Source of the DNA: JAODBJ01 sp963782465 | GTDB lineage: Bacteria; Actinomycetota; Acidimicrobiia; IMCC26256; PALSA-610 | Direction: 5' to 3' | DNA: 64,000 bases | NCBI GenBank assembly: GCA_963782465.1 | Contig: CAWAJR010000003.1 | Location: 992,001-1,056,000 of the forward strand | Shown: positions 43,935-52,843 of the stretch, one piece after another | Numbering within the stretch: the first letter of the stretch is position 1 | Layout of the letters: the number at the start of each line of letters is the position of its first letter | The notes under the pieces: model-generated | Database searches by the model: none | The model's input: only the letters and a program-made list of their open reading frames with translations | Told to the model about the DNA's origin: nothing | Position numbers and translations under genes: made by a program

Positions 43935-44816
43935 GTGCTGGATACCACCATCCCTCCTCGGCGCCTTGGTCGCGCCTTACGTGCCGCGCGCCGTGCCCTC
44001 GGGCTGCGGCGCCAGGTTGCCGCGGCGCGCCTCGGCGTGACCCCCCGCGTGCTCGTCGCGTGGGAACGGGGCGAGGAACGCGTGCCCTCCAGCATGGCCA
44101 TCGCGCTCACCGACCTCTACGGATCGCATCTCACCGACCGGGTCCCCGACCGCGACCCGGCGCGGGTCGAGTTCGGCACCCTGGTGCTCGGCGAGCACGT
44201 TCGGGTGCAAGCCGCCACCGCGGCCGAAGAGATGCTCGGTGACTACGTCGAAATTTTGCGGACGGTGCGCGACGCGAAACCGGGGGAACCCATACCGTTG
44301 CGCGCCGCCGACCTCGAAGCGCTCGCCGCTGCGCTCGGCGAGAACACCGACGACATCGACGCCCGGATCGTCGAGCTCGTCCGCTGCACGCCCGAGCAGG
44401 CGACGCTGCTGCACCACGAGCTCGTACGCCGCCGGGTCCTCGTGCCGGCCGCCGGCCTCGCGATCGGCGTCGCGGCGATCGCCGGCGTCGCGATGGTCGC
44501 CGAGCACCCCGGCGCGTCGCGACCGCCGCTGCAGACCGAGAACGTCGCCCGGCACACGCCCTCGGCGGGCTCGGCCGGGACACCGTCGAGCACGACGACA
44601 CCGAGCACGACGACACCGAGCACGACACCGTCGACGGCGGCACCGGCCACGACCGCACCGGCCACGACCGCGCCGGCGACTGCCACGCCGACCACCACTA
44701 CGCCCACCACCGCGCCGGCGACCGCACCGGCCACGGCCGCCGCGACCACGCCACCGACCGACGACCCGATCGTCGGCATCCCCCCGGGCGAGACCCACAC
44801 CATCATCGCCCCCTGA
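43935..44816 (+). CDS. transmembrane helix-turn-helix protein with Thr/Pro-rich outer tail
   Basis: The 293-residue protein has four parts. Residues about 8-60 are an XRE-like HTH (LGRALRAARRALGLRRQVAAARLGVTPRVLVAWERGEERVP). Residues about 70-165 are a charged, helical cytoplasmic part. A single transmembrane helix lies at about 173-193 (VLVPAAGLAIGVAAIAGVAMVA). The outer tail is Thr/Pro/Ser/Ala low complexity. The layout recalls RodZ and other membrane-bound HTH proteins that link DNA or cytoskeleton to the envelope. The tail is coded by tandem repeats. Start GTG 43935. No operon partner; it follows the carboxylesterase by 30 bases on the same strand. Confidence 0.78.
   Translation: MLDTTIPPRRLGRALRAARRALGLRRQVAAARLGVTPRVLVAWERGEERVPSSMAIALTDLYGSHLTDRVPDRDPARVEFGTLVLGEHVRVQAATAAEEMLGDYVEILRTVRDAKPGEPIPLRAADLEALAAALGENTDDIDARIVELVRCTPEQATLLHHELVRRRVLVPAAGLAIGVAAIAGVAMVAEHPGASRPPLQTENVARHTPSAGSAGTPSSTTTPSTTTPSTTPSTAAPATTAPATTAPATATPTTTTPTTAPATAPATAAATTPPTDDPIVGIPPGETHTIIAP
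44580..44752 (+). repeat. tandem coding repeats for Thr/Pro/Ala-rich tail
   Basis: The DNA repeats 15-base units such as ACGACACCGAGCACG (near 44590-44630) and GCACCGGCCACGACC (near 44640-44680), then degenerates. Reading frame is kept throughout, giving Ser-Thr-Thr-Thr-Pro then Ala-Pro-Ala-Thr-Thr units. Length variation among strains is likely. It lies wholly inside the transmembrane HTH gene. Confidence 0.7.
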
Positions 44817-44872
44817 GCACCGGTGCGCGGCGCGAGCCGCCGGTCACGCACCTCCGGCCGCGAACAACGAGC

Positions 44873-45760
44873 TCAGTCGGGGGCCCGGTGCGGCGTGCTG
44901 TGCTCCCAGTCGGCGAGCATCGCGCGCACGCCGGTGACGAGCGCGATCGGTTGATCGAGCATCACGTGATGCCACGCGAGCGGCACCTCGACCACCGGCG
45001 CCACCCGTCCGAGCTGCTCGTACATGTACTCGCCGATATCGCGCGACACGAGCCCGTGCTCCGACCGGAACAGCGCGACCCGGCACCGGATCCGGGCGAG
45101 CAGGTCGCCGGTCGGTACCTCGACCCGGCTGAAGATGCGCGGGTCGAACTTCCACGAGTAGCCGCCGTCGACCGGCGTGAGCGACGTGCGGGCGACGTGG
45201 TCGATCACGTAGGGCAACGACGTCGGCTGGTCGGGCACGGTGCGGAAATGGGCGAGCGCATCCTGTTCCGTCGGGTACGTCCGCAACGGCCCGAACGCGA
45301 CACCGACGCGTGCCGCCTCCACCTCCGGCTCGGCCCGTTGCACCGTCGAGTCGAGCACGATGAGGCCGTCGAGCTGGTCGCGATGATCGGCGGCGACGTG
45401 CAGGCCGACCCACCCGCCCATGCTGTGCGCGACGATCATCGGCGGGCCGGGGAGGCACGAATGTTCCGCGACCGCGATCACTTCGCGCGCCCAGGCCGCC
45501 ATCGAGTACGTGTCGCGGCGGCCGCTGTCGCCGTGGCCCGAGAGGTCGAGCGCGACCACGCAGTACTCCCCCGCGAGCATCGGCGCGACGTGGTCCCACC
45601 AGCGGGCGTGCGCGGCGCCGCCGTGCACGAGCACGAGACCCGGCGCGTCGAGCGAACCCCACCGCAAATAGTGGATCGGGATGCCGTCGACCTCGACGGT
45701 GCCGTTGTCGGGCACGGCCGCGAGCGCGGTGGTGAACCAGGCGGGAACGTCGATGCTCAC
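44873..45760 (-). CDS. alpha/beta hydrolase
   Basis: The 295-residue protein has LVLVHGGAAHARWWD (oxyanion), LDLSGHGDSGR, and nucleophile elbow IVAHSMGGWVGLHVA (G-x-S-x-G-like, Ser). The catalytic Asp is expected near FRSEHGLVSRD, and the His is in PLAWHHVMLDQP. It is a generic cytoplasmic hydrolase; the substrate is unknown. GTG 45760 starts SIDVPAWFTTALAAVPD, just six bases after the stop of the upstream aldehyde dehydrogenase fusion, so the two are probably one operon. Confidence 0.88.
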   Translation of the reverse strand: MSIDVPAWFTTALAAVPDNGTVEVDGIPIHYLRWGSLDAPGLVLVHGGAAHARWWDHVAPMLAGEYCVVALDLSGHGDSGRRDTYSMAAWAREVIAVAEHSCLPGPPMIVAHSMGGWVGLHVAADHRDQLDGLIVLDSTVQRAEPEVEAARVGVAFGPLRTYPTEQDALAHFRTVPDQPTSLPYVIDHVARTSLTPVDGGYSWKFDPRIFSRVEVPTGDLLARIRCRVALFRSEHGLVSRDIGEYMYEQLGRVAPVVEVPLAWHHVMLDQPIALVTGVRAMLADWEHSTPHRAPD

Positions 45761-45765
45761 TGCGC

Positions 45766-47730
45766 TCAGGCCGGCCTCAGGTGCCAGGCTTTCTCGCGCA
45801 CGAACGCCCGGACGCCGGCCTCCCCCAACGACACGCCGAGGCCGGAGTTGCGCCGCCCGGCCCACGGCAGGCACACGCTGGTGCGGTCGGCACAGTTCCA
45901 GTAGACGCTTCCGGTGTCGAGCCCTTCCAGGATGCGCCGCGCCCGGTCGCGGTCGTTCGTGAAGACGGCCGCGGTGAGCCCGTACGGTGTGTCGTCCATG
46001 AGCTGCGCGGCCTCGCCGTCGCCGGCGACGCGCTGCACGCCGATGACCGGTCCGAACGACTCTTCGCGCATCACGCTCATGTGATGGGCGACGTTCACGA
46101 GCACCGTCGGCTCGAACCAGTTGCCGGGCCGGTCGATGCGATGCCCGCCGGTGAGCACGCGCGCGCCTTTGCCGAGCGCGTCCTCGATCTGCGTCTCCAG
46201 CACACCGATCTGTGCCTCGCGCGCGAGCGGCCCGATGTCGGTCGCTTCGTTCGCGGGGTCGCCGACCGAGTACTGCTGCACGATCGTTACGAGCGCGTCG
46301 ACGAACGGTTCGAAGATGCGCTCGTGCACGTAGAGGCGTTCGATCGCGCAGCAGCTCTGCCCGCCGTTGTAGAAGACGCCTTCGGCAACCGCGATCGCCG
46401 CGTCCTCGACGTTCACGTCGTCGCAGACGTAGGCGGGGTCCTTGCCGCCGAGTTCGAGCTGGGCGCGGCACAGGTGCGACGCCGCCGCGACCGCGACGCG
46501 CGAACCGGTCGGGTACGACCCGGTGAAGCACACAAGGTTCACGTCGGCTTCCACCAGCGCGGCGCCGGTCGGGCCGGCACCCGGCACCGCCTGCACGACG
46601 TCGACGGGCACGCCGGCACGGTGCATCAGGTCGACCAGCGCCAGCCCCGTGAGCGTGGCGTGCTCCGACGGCTTGTAGAGCACGGTGTTGCCCGTGAGCA
46701 GCGCGGGGGCGATGGTGTTGAGGCCGACGAAGTAGGGATAGTTCCACACGCTCACGTGCGCGACCACACCGACCGGTTCGTACGTGACCCGCTCCTCGAG
46801 GTCGTCGCGCACCGTTACCGCGACCGGTTCCACGACCTGCGGGACGTTGGCGACGAACCAGTCGACCCGTTCGGCCGCGGCCCGGATCTCGTTGCGGGCC
46901 TGCACCCGCGGTTTGCCGACCTCCGACGCGGTGATCGCGGCCAGTGCCTCCGTATCGCCGAGGAGCATCTCGCGGAACTTGCGCATCGTCGCGGCGCGCT
47001 CGTCGTACGGGCGCGCGGCCCACAGGCGCTGCGCGCGTCGCGCCCGTTCGAGTTTCGTGTTCACGGCACGCTCGTCGTCGACCTCGATGGTGCGCAGCTT
47101 CGAACCGTCGGCCGGGTTGTGCAGGTCGATGGTGCGCGCCGGCTTCGGTATGGGCGGCGCAGCCGAGATGGGGGCCGCTCCGGCAACCATCTCGGCCGTG
47201 GCGCCGTCGACGACGGGCGCCACCGATGCGATCTCCGGCGCTTCGGCGACCAGCTGCGCCCAGCGCGCTTCCTTCTGGCCCGCGCGGCGGGGCAGTTGTC
47301 GTACGAACTCACGTTGCGCCAGCCCTTGCAGCGTTGCTTCGACCTCGTCGAGCGAGGAGAAGCCGTGCCAGCGTTCGGTCCGGCTCTTCAGCTCGCCGGG
47401 AGTCTGCGCGCCGCGTAACAGCAGCACACCGATGATCGCGAGCTCGCCGCTGTCGAGTGAGAACGTCTCGTCGGCGACGTGCCGGAACTTGATGACCCGC
47501 TGGCCGGTCGCCTTGAGCCGCCGAACCAGCGTCTTCTCGCGCAACGAGTCGAGCGCGTGCTCGATCACCGGCTCGCCGAACTTCACGACCGGGTCGCGGT
47601 TGGTCGTCTGGTTGCACGCGACCATCACGGCGTTGAGCGACAGGGGATAGTTGTCGGGCGTCGTGACCGACTTCTCCATCAGCGCGCCGAGCACGCGCGC
47701 CTCGGTGGCGGTGAGCGTCACGTCGGGCAT
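45766..47730 (-). CDS. DUF480 (YceH-like) domain fused to aldehyde dehydrogenase
   Basis: One 654-residue open frame. Residues 1 to about 165 are a DUF480 double winged-helix protein: TATEARVLGALMEKSVTTPDNYPLSL, then CNQTTNRDPVVKF, LLRGAQTPGELKSRTERWHGF and LAQREFVRQLPRRAGQKEARW. An Ala/Pro linker follows at about 170-203. Residues about 205-654 are an aldehyde dehydrogenase: VSVWNYPYFVGLNTIAPALLTGN, catalytic Glu in QLELGGKD, and catalytic Cys in NGGQSCCAIERL. It oxidises an aldehyde with NAD(P). DUF480 proteins normally stand alone. An internal Met at codon 181 could start a separate dehydrogenase, but no stop separates the halves. ATG 47730 overlaps the thioesterase gene end by 13 bases. 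Confidence 0.88.
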   Translation of the reverse strand: MPDVTLTATEARVLGALMEKSVTTPDNYPLSLNAVMVACNQTTNRDPVVKFGEPVIEHALDSLREKTLVRRLKATGQRVIKFRHVADETFSLDSGELAIIGVLLLRGAQTPGELKSRTERWHGFSSLDEVEATLQGLAQREFVRQLPRRAGQKEARWAQLVAEAPEIASVAPVVDGATAEMVAGAAPISAAPPIPKPARTIDLHNPADGSKLRTIEVDDERAVNTKLERARRAQRLWAARPYDERAATMRKFREMLLGDTEALAAITASEVGKPRVQARNEIRAAAERVDWFVANVPQVVEPVAVTVRDDLEERVTYEPVGVVAHVSVWNYPYFVGLNTIAPALLTGNTVLYKPSEHATLTGLALVDLMHRAGVPVDVVQAVPGAGPTGAALVEADVNLVCFTGSYPTGSRVAVAAASHLCRAQLELGGKDPAYVCDDVNVEDAAIAVAEGVFYNGGQSCCAIERLYVHERIFEPFVDALVTIVQQYSVGDPANEATDIGPLAREAQIGVLETQIEDALGKGARVLTGGHRIDRPGNWFEPTVLVNVAHHMSVMREESFGPVIGVQRVAGDGEAAQLMDDTPYGLTAAVFTNDRDRARRILEGLDTGSVYWNCADRTSVCLPWAGRRNSGLGVSLGEAGVRAFVREKAWHLRPA

Positions 47731-48485
47731 GCCGACGAGCTTACGGAAGCCGACGCGCGAACCTCCCCGCCGACCTCGAACCAGCACATCAGGCGCCCCG
47801 GCGCCTCGACGACGGCGAGCTCGACGTCGTCGCCGGGGTCGATACCGCCCCGGAACTCGATCTCGGCGTGCGTGATCGGCCCGAAACGGCGCCGAGCGAC
47901 CTGCTCCTCGACCGCGGCCCAGTACGCGGCGTTGTTCACGTGCCCGACAATGTCGACGTCGGTGGCGCGAAGCGACCAACGCTCCCGCGCGAGATCGCCG
48001 GCGGCGGGCGGTGCGTCGTGGGTGAGGCGGGCACGCACCGACCGGCCGGCCGCGGTCGGTCCCCACATCGTGAAGAAGACCGGCGGCAACGGTGAAGGCC
48101 TTCCGCTCGCGGCGTCGACATGCACCCAGATCGCGCTCGCGTGCACCACGATCCCCGAGCCCGCGCGTTCGATGTCGGTACGGCGTTCGGCCCATCTCGC
48201 GCCGGTACCGCTCGCCCACGTGGAGAGCGTCAGCCGGTCGCGGAATCGCGGTGTGCCGTCGAACGTCAACGCGAGTCGCCGCAACACCCACGCGCTGCTC
48301 GCTTCGAGCGGCGACGACGCCGCGTCTTCGTCGGCAACGTCCTGCAGGTAGCCGGCGAGCGCGTCGAGCCGGAGGCACGCATCCGGTCGCGTGTCGCCGA
48401 GGCCGATGCGCCGCGCCGTCGACACGATCCGACCGGTCCCGGGGCGCGGCGGGTAGTCGTGTGTGCCCTGGTTCGTACCGGCCAT
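47718..48485 (-). CDS. acyl-ACP thioesterase (FatA/BFIT-like double hot-dog)
   Basis: The 255-residue protein has two tandem hot-dog domains. The first runs from ARRIGLGDTRPDACLRLDALAGYLQDVADED to VRR-like beta strands with LTLSTWASGTGARWAERRTDI. The second begins RATDVDIVGHVNNAAYWAAVEEQ, whose HVNNAAY is the catalytic segment of acyl-ACP thioesterases. It releases fatty acids from acyl carrier protein. ATG 48485 starts MAGTNQGTHDYPPRPG; the longer frame is antisense to the next gene. The gene overlaps the DUF480-ALDH start. It diverges from the histidine phosphatase gene. Confidence 0.88.
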   Translation of the reverse strand: MAGTNQGTHDYPPRPGTGRIVSTARRIGLGDTRPDACLRLDALAGYLQDVADEDAASSPLEASSAWVLRRLALTFDGTPRFRDRLTLSTWASGTGARWAERRTDIERAGSGIVVHASAIWVHVDAASGRPSPLPPVFFTMWGPTAAGRSVRARLTHDAPPAAGDLARERWSLRATDVDIVGHVNNAAYWAAVEEQVARRRFGPITHAEIEFRGGIDPGDDVELAVVEAPGRLMCWFEVGGEVRASASVSSSACPT

Positions 48486-48510
48486 CGATCGAACGTACCC
48501 TCCCGCCCGT

Positions 48511-49188
48511 ATGAACGACGGCAACGACACACCACCCGAAGGTTTCCGCCAGCACCGGTTCACGCCCCTTCCCGGCGCGACCACGGTGTTGCTCGTACGC
48601 CACGGCGAATCGGCGCCGGCCCATCCCGATCGCCCGTTCCCGCTCGTCGACGGCCACGGCGACCCGCCCCTCGACCCCGTGGGCCACGAGCAGGCCCGGA
48701 AGCTGGCGACCCGCCTCGCGAACGAGCGCGTCGACGCGATCTACGTGACGAACCTCTCGCGCACGATGCAAACGGCACAGCCGCTCGCCGACGCGCTGGG
48801 GCTCACCCCGATCGTGGAACCGGACCTGCGCGAGGTCTACCTGGGCGACTGGGAAGGGGGCGAGTTCCGCGTGCGCGCGGCGGCGGGCGACCCGGTGTTC
48901 GAACAGCTCTTCGCCCAGGAACGTTGGGATGTGATCCCCGGAGCCGAAGCACTCGAAGCATTCGACGAACGTTGCGCGCGGGGCCTGGCGCGCATCGTCG
49001 CCGGGCACGCCGACGGTCGCGTCATGGTCGTCGCGCACGGCGGCGTGATCGGCCACCTCCTGCACCAGGTCACCGGTTCCCGCCGTTTCGCGTTCTCAGG
49101 TACCGACAACGCGTCGATCAGCGAGGTCGTGGTGCACTCGCAACGAACCATCCTGCGACGGTTCAACGACGTTTCTCACCTCGATTGA
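48511..49188 (+). CDS. histidine phosphatase family protein
   Basis: The 225-residue protein has the phosphohistidine motif VLLVRHGESAPAHPD near residue 33 (RHG) and the second catalytic His in VMVVAHGGVIGHLL. VTNLSRTMQTAQPLADALG and EVYLGDWEGGEF are typical of the cobalamin-phosphatase/PGM-like group. It dephosphorylates a small metabolite; the substrate is unknown. ATG 48511 places the motif at the usual distance. Its last 26 bases overlap the convergent poly-glutamate hydrolase-like gene. Confidence 0.9.
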   Translation: MNDGNDTPPEGFRQHRFTPLPGATTVLLVRHGESAPAHPDRPFPLVDGHGDPPLDPVGHEQARKLATRLANERVDAIYVTNLSRTMQTAQPLADALGLTPIVEPDLREVYLGDWEGGEFRVRAAAGDPVFEQLFAQERWDVIPGAEALEAFDERCARGLARIVAGHADGRVMVVAHGGVIGHLLHQVTGSRRFAFSGTDNASISEVVVHSQRTILRRFNDVSHLD

Positions 49189-49840
49189 CGCGCCCGGACG
49201 CGAAGGCGGCGAGCGCGGCGATGAGCGCGGTCGAGTGCGGCGGCAGACCGGGACCGGTCCAGTGGGCCCAGAACTGCCCGTAACCGCGCGGCCGCGGCGG
49301 AAGCTCGAGTTGCACACCGCCCTCGCGGGGGCGGTTCACCGGATTGTCGGGATGCACGCCGCGGAGTTGCGGCGGGATCCGTTCGAGGTCGTCGAGCCAG
49401 GTGTACTCGGGCAACGAACCCCGCAGGAGCGTCGCGAGTTCGGCGGCGAGGTCACGGTTGCCCCCGCCCACGAGCACGGTGGTCCAGCGGTCGTCGGAGG
49501 CCCGCAACCCGCCGTAGCCGTGCAGCGAGATCGCACAATCGACGTGCGCGACGAACGCGTCGAGCGCGCCCGATTCGCCCGGGTCGAACCGGCTCGACGG
49601 CACATGCCAGCGCAGATCGGACGGCTGCACGACTCGGTACAGCGATGCCCCTGATTGCTCCGCCGCCGCGGTGGCGATCTCCGCCGTGCCGCGTTCCAGC
49701 CCCCCGTGGAGCGCCAAGAAGCCGATGGGACCGCCCAGCACGCAATACTCCTCGACCCCGGGATGCGCGAGCAGGTCGGCGAGCACGCCGAGCGACGGTA
49801 CCGCCGATTGCCTCCTCGTGCCGGGGCGCGGGGACGACAA
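49163..49840 (-). CDS. poly-gamma-glutamate hydrolase family protein
   Basis: The 225-residue protein contains the zinc-binding motif of the family: LALHGGLERGTAEIA (H-G-G-x-E) and DCAISLHGYGG with a third His. DDRWTTVLVGGGNRDLAAELATLLR and GVHPDNPVNRPREGGVQLELP are also family-like. Relatives cut poly-gamma-glutamate, sometimes phage-encoded; a host function is likely here. The N terminus is uncertain: TTG 49840 is the longest start, but a GTG further in (at LGVLADLL) may be used; a GAGGAGG lies inside the 5' end without a clear start after it. It overlaps the histidine phosphatase 3' end. Confidence 0.8.
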   Translation of the reverse strand: MSSPRPGTRRQSAVPSLGVLADLLAHPGVEEYCVLGGPIGFLALHGGLERGTAEIATAAAEQSGASLYRVVQPSDLRWHVPSSRFDPGESGALDAFVAHVDCAISLHGYGGLRASDDRWTTVLVGGGNRDLAAELATLLRGSLPEYTWLDDLERIPPQLRGVHPDNPVNRPREGGVQLELPPRPRGYGQFWAHWTGPGLPPHSTALIAALAAFASGRVNRGEKRR

Positions 49841-49860
49841 TCAAGCCCGAGGTGACAGCG

Positions 49861-50757
49861 ATGACCGAAGATGCCGTGTTCGCGCGGGGGCTCACCAAAC
49901 GCTACGGCGACACGCTTGCCCTCGACGATCTCGACCTTCGCGTCCCGCCGGGCGAGGTCTACGGCTTCCTCGGGCCGAACGGTGCGGGAAAGACCACGAC
50001 CATCCGTATCCTGCTCGGCCTTCACCGTTCGACTGCGGGTTCAGCCGCGCTGTTCGGCGTCGACGCGTGGGCCAATCCGGTGCACGCGCACCGTCGCGTC
50101 GCGTACGTCGCGGGTGAACCGAACCTGTGGCCTTCGCTCACGGCCGAAGAGACGTTGCTCTTCCTCGGCCGTGTCCACGGTTCGGTCGACGAGCAGTACC
50201 GAACCGTGCTGATCGACCGGTTCCAGGTCGAATCGGCCAAGAAGGTTCGGGCGCTGTCGAAGGGCAACCGGCAGAAGCTGCAACTCGTGCACGCGTTCGC
50301 GACGCGCGCCGACCTGCTCATCCTCGACGAACCGACGAGTGGCCTCGACCCGCTGATGGAGGTCGCGTTCCGCGAGACGGTGCGCGAAGGCAAGGAACGA
50401 GGCCAAGCGGTGTTCCTCTCGTCGCACATCATGAGCGAGGTCGAGGCGCTCTGCGATCGGGTCGGCATCCTTCGCAACGGCCGTCTCGCCGACGAAGGAA
50501 CGCTTGCCGACCTCCGGCGCCTCCACACCTTCACCGTCGACGTGACGTTCGGCGGCGCGCCACCCGATCTCGGTTCGTTCGACGGCGTCACCGTCACCCG
50601 CGTCGGCGACAACGCACTGCGCTTCGCGGTCACCGGGCAACTCGCGCCGGTCCTCGACCGCATCGCCGGCCACGATGTCGTCTCGCTCACCAGTCGGGAA
50701 CCCTCGCTCGAGGAGATCTTCCTGCATCACTACGGGAGCACCGATGCGGGCGAATAG
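49861..50757 (+). CDS. ABC transporter ATPase (ABC-2 exporter type)
   Basis: The 298-residue protein has Walker A GPNGAGKT, an atypical signature ALSKGNRQKLQLVHAFA, and Walker B LLILDEPTSGLDPLM with H-loop VFLSSHIMSEVEAL. A C-terminal extension (LHTFTVDVTFGGAPPDLG onward) is typical of drug or lipid exporters of the CcmA/DrrA class. ATG 49861. The gene overlaps the permease start, so both are made together. The unit converges on a MarR regulator. Confidence 0.92.
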   Translation: MTEDAVFARGLTKRYGDTLALDDLDLRVPPGEVYGFLGPNGAGKTTTIRILLGLHRSTAGSAALFGVDAWANPVHAHRRVAYVAGEPNLWPSLTAEETLLFLGRVHGSVDEQYRTVLIDRFQVESAKKVRALSKGNRQKLQLVHAFATRADLLILDEPTSGLDPLMEVAFRETVREGKERGQAVFLSSHIMSEVEALCDRVGILRNGRLADEGTLADLRRLHTFTVDVTFGGAPPDLGSFDGVTVTRVGDNALRFAVTGQLAPVLDRIAGHDVVSLTSREPSLEEIFLHHYGSTDAGE

Positions 50758-52327
50758 TGCACTCGCGCGCCGTCTCTTCGGCGACGCGCGGGTACGGACG
50801 CTCACGATCGCGTTGCTCTTCGGACTGATCGGCGTCGTCAACACGAAGGGCTACAACGCCACCTACCCGACGGTCGCGTCACGAGTGAAGTTCGCGACCA
50901 CGTTCTCGACCAACAAGGCGGCGCGCCTCTTCTACGGCACCGGGCACAATCTCGCCACCAGCGGCGGCTACGCCGCCTGGCGGGTCGGAGGCCTGCTGTC
51001 GCTGTTCGCCGCGCTGTTCGGCATCTTCGCGGCGGTGCGCGCGATCCGCGGCGAAGAAGACAACGGCCGCATGGAAGTCGTGCTGGCCGGTGCGGTGTCG
51101 CGGCGCTCGACGTTCGTCGCCGCGATGGTTGCGAGCCTGGCGATGGTCGGCACCGTGTGGCTCGCGACCGTGCTCGGTCTGGCGCCCGTCCTTCCTTTCG
51201 CCGGCTCGTGCTTCCTCGCGCTCGCCATCGCGGCGCCTGCGGTCGTCTACGTGGGGGTCGGTGCCGTCGCCGGGGAGCTCATGCCGACCCGGCGAGGCGC
51301 GCTCACGCTGGCCGGCGGGGTGCTCGCGGCCGATTTCGGTGTACGCGTCGTCGCCGACACCGTCGACATCAGCTGGATGCGATGGGTCGCCCCCCTCGGT
51401 TGGTCGGAGCAGCTCCGCGCCTTTTCCGGTTCGAGGTCGATCGTGCTGCTGCTCCCGCTCCTCGCGGCGGCGGTCTTCGCGACGACCGCGGCCGTCTTGC
51501 ACGAGCACCGCGACGTCGGTGCCGGCTACGTCGCGCCGCGCGATACGGCCGTCGCGCGCCCTCGCCTGCTCGTGACGCCAACGGCCTCCGCGTTGCGCTT
51601 CGAGCGGGTCACGATCGCCACGTGGACCGTTGCCGTGGCCGCCTTCGCGATCATCGTCGGGAGCATCGCGAAGACGGTGACGAACATCGGCCTCTCCGCC
51701 GGTACCCGTCGCCAGTTCGCCAAGTTCGGCGGCATCGACATCGCCAGCCCGCGCGGCTATATCGGTTTGGTGTTCGTGTTCTTCGTGTTCGCGATCAGCC
51801 TGTTCGGGTGCGGGCAGTGCGCGGCCGCACGCGAAGAGGAAGCACAACACCGGCTCGAAACGCTGTTCGCCCTGCCGTATGGGCGCAATCATTGGTTGCG
51901 CGGCCGGATCGGCCTCGCCGCGTGCTCGATCGCGTTGCTGGCGTTCGTCGCCGGCGCGGGTACCGCGCTCGGCACGTTCGCGGTCGGCGCGCACCTGTCG
52001 ATGGCCCGAGCGCTCGAGGCGGGAGCCAACTGCCTCCCGGTGGCGCTCCTGTTCCTCGGCTGCGGCACGCTGCTGTTCGCCCTCGCGCCTCGCGCCGGCG
52101 TCGGGCTCGCGTACGCGTTCACCGGTGCCGCCTTCGTGTGGGAACTGTTCGGCGCCCTGTTGAACGCGCCGTCGTGGGCGCTCGATCTCACGCCCTTCCA
52201 CCATCTCGCACCCACGCCGGCCCGGCCCATCGCGTGGACGTCGGCCGTCGTCATGCTCGCGATCGGCGTGATCACCGCGTTGGCCGGTTTGGTGGTGTTC
52301 CGTTCCCGCGATCTCGCCGGCGATTAA
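50744..52327 (+). CDS. ABC-2 type exporter permease
   Basis: The 527-residue membrane protein has about 12 hydrophobic segments in two similar halves. Each half begins with a soluble stretch, then clusters such as GGLLSLFAALFGIFAAVRAIRGEEDNGRMEVVLAGAVSRR and VFVFFVFAISLFGCGQCAAAREEEAQHRLETLFALPYGR. The EExGR-L pattern in both is a coupling-helix signature of this exporter family. ATG 50744 lies inside the 3' end of the ATPase gene. With the ATPase it probably exports a drug or lipid. Its stop overlaps the convergent marR stop by four bases. Confidence 0.88.
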   Translation: MRANSALARRLFGDARVRTLTIALLFGLIGVVNTKGYNATYPTVASRVKFATTFSTNKAARLFYGTGHNLATSGGYAAWRVGGLLSLFAALFGIFAAVRAIRGEEDNGRMEVVLAGAVSRRSTFVAAMVASLAMVGTVWLATVLGLAPVLPFAGSCFLALAIAAPAVVYVGVGAVAGELMPTRRGALTLAGGVLAADFGVRVVADTVDISWMRWVAPLGWSEQLRAFSGSRSIVLLLPLLAAAVFATTAAVLHEHRDVGAGYVAPRDTAVARPRLLVTPTASALRFERVTIATWTVAVAAFAIIVGSIAKTVTNIGLSAGTRRQFAKFGGIDIASPRGYIGLVFVFFVFAISLFGCGQCAAAREEEAQHRLETLFALPYGRNHWLRGRIGLAACSIALLAFVAGAGTALGTFAVGAHLSMARALEAGANCLPVALLFLGCGTLLFALAPRAGVGLAYAFTGAAFVWELFGALLNAPSWALDLTPFHHLAPTPARPIAWTSAVVMLAIGVITALAGLVVFRSRDLAGD

Positions 52328-52821
52328 GAGGGTGCTTCGCCGTCGAGCAACGCGGCGCGCTCGTCGGTTTCGAAACCGTCGAGCAGGGTCGCGCAGATGG
52401 CGCGTAACTGCGCCTGCTGGCGCTCGGAGAGACGGTCGAAGACGTGGGCTCGCACCTCGGCGACATGGCCGGGCGCGGCCGACCGCAAGGCGGCCATACC
52501 CGCGTCGGTGAGCACCGCGAGCGAGCCGCGACCGTCGTCGGTGCACCGTTCGCGGCGCACCCAGCCGCTGCGTTCGAGGCTGGCGACCGCGTGGGTCATC
52601 CGGCTCTGCGAGTAGCGCAACCGGCGCGCCAGCTCGCTCATGCGCAACGCGTGCTGTGGCGCTTCCGAAAGCTGCACGAGGATCCCGTAGTAGGCATGCG
52701 GGAAGCCCGCGTCGCGCTGCAACTGCCGGTCGAGCGCCTCGTCGAGCAACTGCGTGGTGAGCAGGTATGCCCGCCAGGTCGCTTGCTCATCGTCGTTCAA
52801 CCAGAGCGCGCGTCGAGCCAC
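52324..52821 (-). CDS. MarR-family transcriptional regulator
   Basis: The 165-residue protein has the MarR winged helix: QHALRMSELARRLRYSQSRMTHAVASLERSGWVRR, then CTDDGRGSLAVLTDAGMAAL (wing). Helices at both ends form the dimer (LNDDEQATWRAYLLTTQLLDEALD). Such regulators bind small ligands and repress neighbouring transport or detoxification genes. A palindrome 23 bases before the start is a likely operator. The convergent ABC exporter and the upstream dienelactone-hydrolase gene are candidate targets. Confidence 0.92.
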   Translation of the reverse strand: MARRALWLNDDEQATWRAYLLTTQLLDEALDRQLQRDAGFPHAYYGILVQLSEAPQHALRMSELARRLRYSQSRMTHAVASLERSGWVRRERCTDDGRGSLAVLTDAGMAALRSAAPGHVAEVRAHVFDRLSERQQAQLRAICATLLDGFETDERAALLDGEAPS

Positions 52822-52843
52822 AGCTGGATCCTACGCGCATTGG

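Noticed and set aside
44580..44752. Non-coding tandem repeat or CRISPR-like array
   Set aside because: Units of 15 bases keep reading frame and code for the tail of the transmembrane HTH protein.
45766..47190. Aldehyde dehydrogenase as a separate gene from Met at 47190
   Set aside because: No stop separates it from the upstream DUF480 frame and no ribosome-binding site is clear; kept as a fusion with internal initiation noted.
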